From positions 1 through 29,604 of the forward strand of contig JAVEUJ010000012.1 in NCBI GenBank assembly GCA_034005635.1: a stretch of DNA of 29,604 nucleotides. The letters are read 5' to 3'. Position numbers and translations under genes: made by a program. Below are positions 29,192-29,604 of the stretch, piece after piece (position 1 is the first letter of the stretch; each line of letters begins with the position of its first letter). Origin of the DNA: JAAZFE01 sp034005635 (GTDB taxonomy: Bacteria; Verrucomicrobiota; Kiritimatiellia; CAIQIC01; Lenti-01). The notes below the pieces were generated by a model that was not told where the DNA came from, ran no database searches, and was given only the letters and a program-made list of their open reading frames with translations.

Positions 29192-29604
29192 ATGGAAACT
29201 CTGGTGAAATCTCTCGCTCATGCCTTGCTGACGCATAGCCAAACCCTGGTCACCGCCGAATCCTGCACCGGTGGACTTGTCGGCGCCACCCTCACCGAAC
29301 TGCCCGGCAGTTCCGCCTGGTTCCTGGGCGGTGTGATCGCCTACGCCAATTCCCTTAAAACCAGCCTGCTGGGCGTTCCCCCTGAACTTCTTGAGGTCCA
29401 TGGCGCCGTCAGTCCTGAAACCGCGCGGGCCATGGCCAATGGTGCTCGCTCCCGCACAGGGGCCGATTTTTCCGTGGCCCTGACAGGTATCGCCGGGCCG
29501 GATGGCGGAACCCCCGACAAGCCCGTCGGATTGGTTTATATTGCGGTGGCATCGCCTGCCGGCACCTGGGTGCGCGACTACCACTTCACCGGCTCACGCG
29601 CAGA
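29192..29604 (+). CDS. pncC: CinA-family nicotinamide-nucleotide amidase, 3' end outside window
   Basis: Deamidates nicotinamide mononucleotide to nicotinate mononucleotide in pyridine nucleotide salvage. The frame is open from the ATG at 29192 to the window end (137 codons). Family motifs are clear: TAESCTGGLVGATLTELPG, VHGAVSPETARAMA and TGIAGPDGGTPDKPVG. It is the stand-alone C-terminal (PncC) form, since no MoaB-like COG1058 domain precedes it. NudC, whose products include NMN, is encoded 1.2 kb away on the other strand, a possible but unproven link in NAD turnover. Confidence 0.93.
   Translation, partial: METLVKSLAHALLTHSQTLVTAESCTGGLVGATLTELPGSSAWFLGGVIAYANSLKTSLLGVPPELLEVHGAVSPETARAMANGARSRTGADFSVALTGIAGPDGGTPDKPVGLVYIAVASPAGTWVRDYHFTGSRA

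Overview
The window is GC-rich, bacterial and chromosomal. It carries 22 protein-coding genes, two of them cut by the window ends. I see no rRNA, tRNA, CRISPR array, phage or complete insertion sequence. The best lineage marker is a ~720-residue GreA: a GreA domain behind a ~560-residue N-terminal region, the architecture I associate with Chlamydiae and other PVC-superphylum bacteria. The lipoprotein-anchored RND efflux parts and the repeat-rich spacer also fit a PVC bacterium (Verrucomicrobiota/Kiritimatiellota/Lentisphaerota). The exact group is inference.

Layout. 1-2554: alanyl-tRNA synthetase lacking its first ~30 residues. 2568-3309: a tandem-HTH regulator whose upstream region carries two 26-bp palindromes with a common core, probably its own operators. 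3310-5986: a GtrA-like membrane protein behind the long GreA. 6102-8560 (+): a fumarase/aspartase-family lyase overlapping, by GTGA, a multi-domain DNA-binding protein with a sigma-70 region 4-like HTH. 8614-9450: a zinc ribbon fused to a PTS EIIA domain. 9571-16394: an efflux operon transcribed leftwards (TolC-like lipoprotein, adaptor lipoprotein, RND pump, P-II-like protein, AlkD-like DNA glycosylase), with start and stop codons overlapping or nearly so. 16427-18931: a class-IV aminotransferase and sigma-54 (rpoN). A -24/-12-type promoter candidate lies between these two.

18932-19789 holds no credible gene. It is a mosaic of short tandem repeats with periods of 7, 9, 10, 12 and 18 bp, including two nearly identical 9-bp-period blocks. 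19790-21595: dusB and a YfiM-like lipoprotein, with two copies of a 55-bp imperfect palindrome (52/55 identical) at the 3' ends of the lipoprotein and deacetylase genes. This looks like a REP-type element. 21596-26573: polysaccharide deacetylase, THUMP-type RNA methyltransferase, family-2 glycosyltransferase and a pair of Opp/Dpp-type ATPases without permeases. 26578-27213 (+): an MBL-fold hydrolase. 27289-29111: NudC behind an NDP-sugar epimerase-like protein. 29192-end (+): the start of a CinA/PncC amidase.

Nothing here is a clear unknown defence or mobile system. The points most worth a second look are the repeat mosaic, the paired 55-bp palindromes, the regulator with twin palindromes, the zinc-ribbon/EIIA fusion, the lyase-coupled sigma-like protein, and an epimerase whose catalytic-Tyr position reads Phe.
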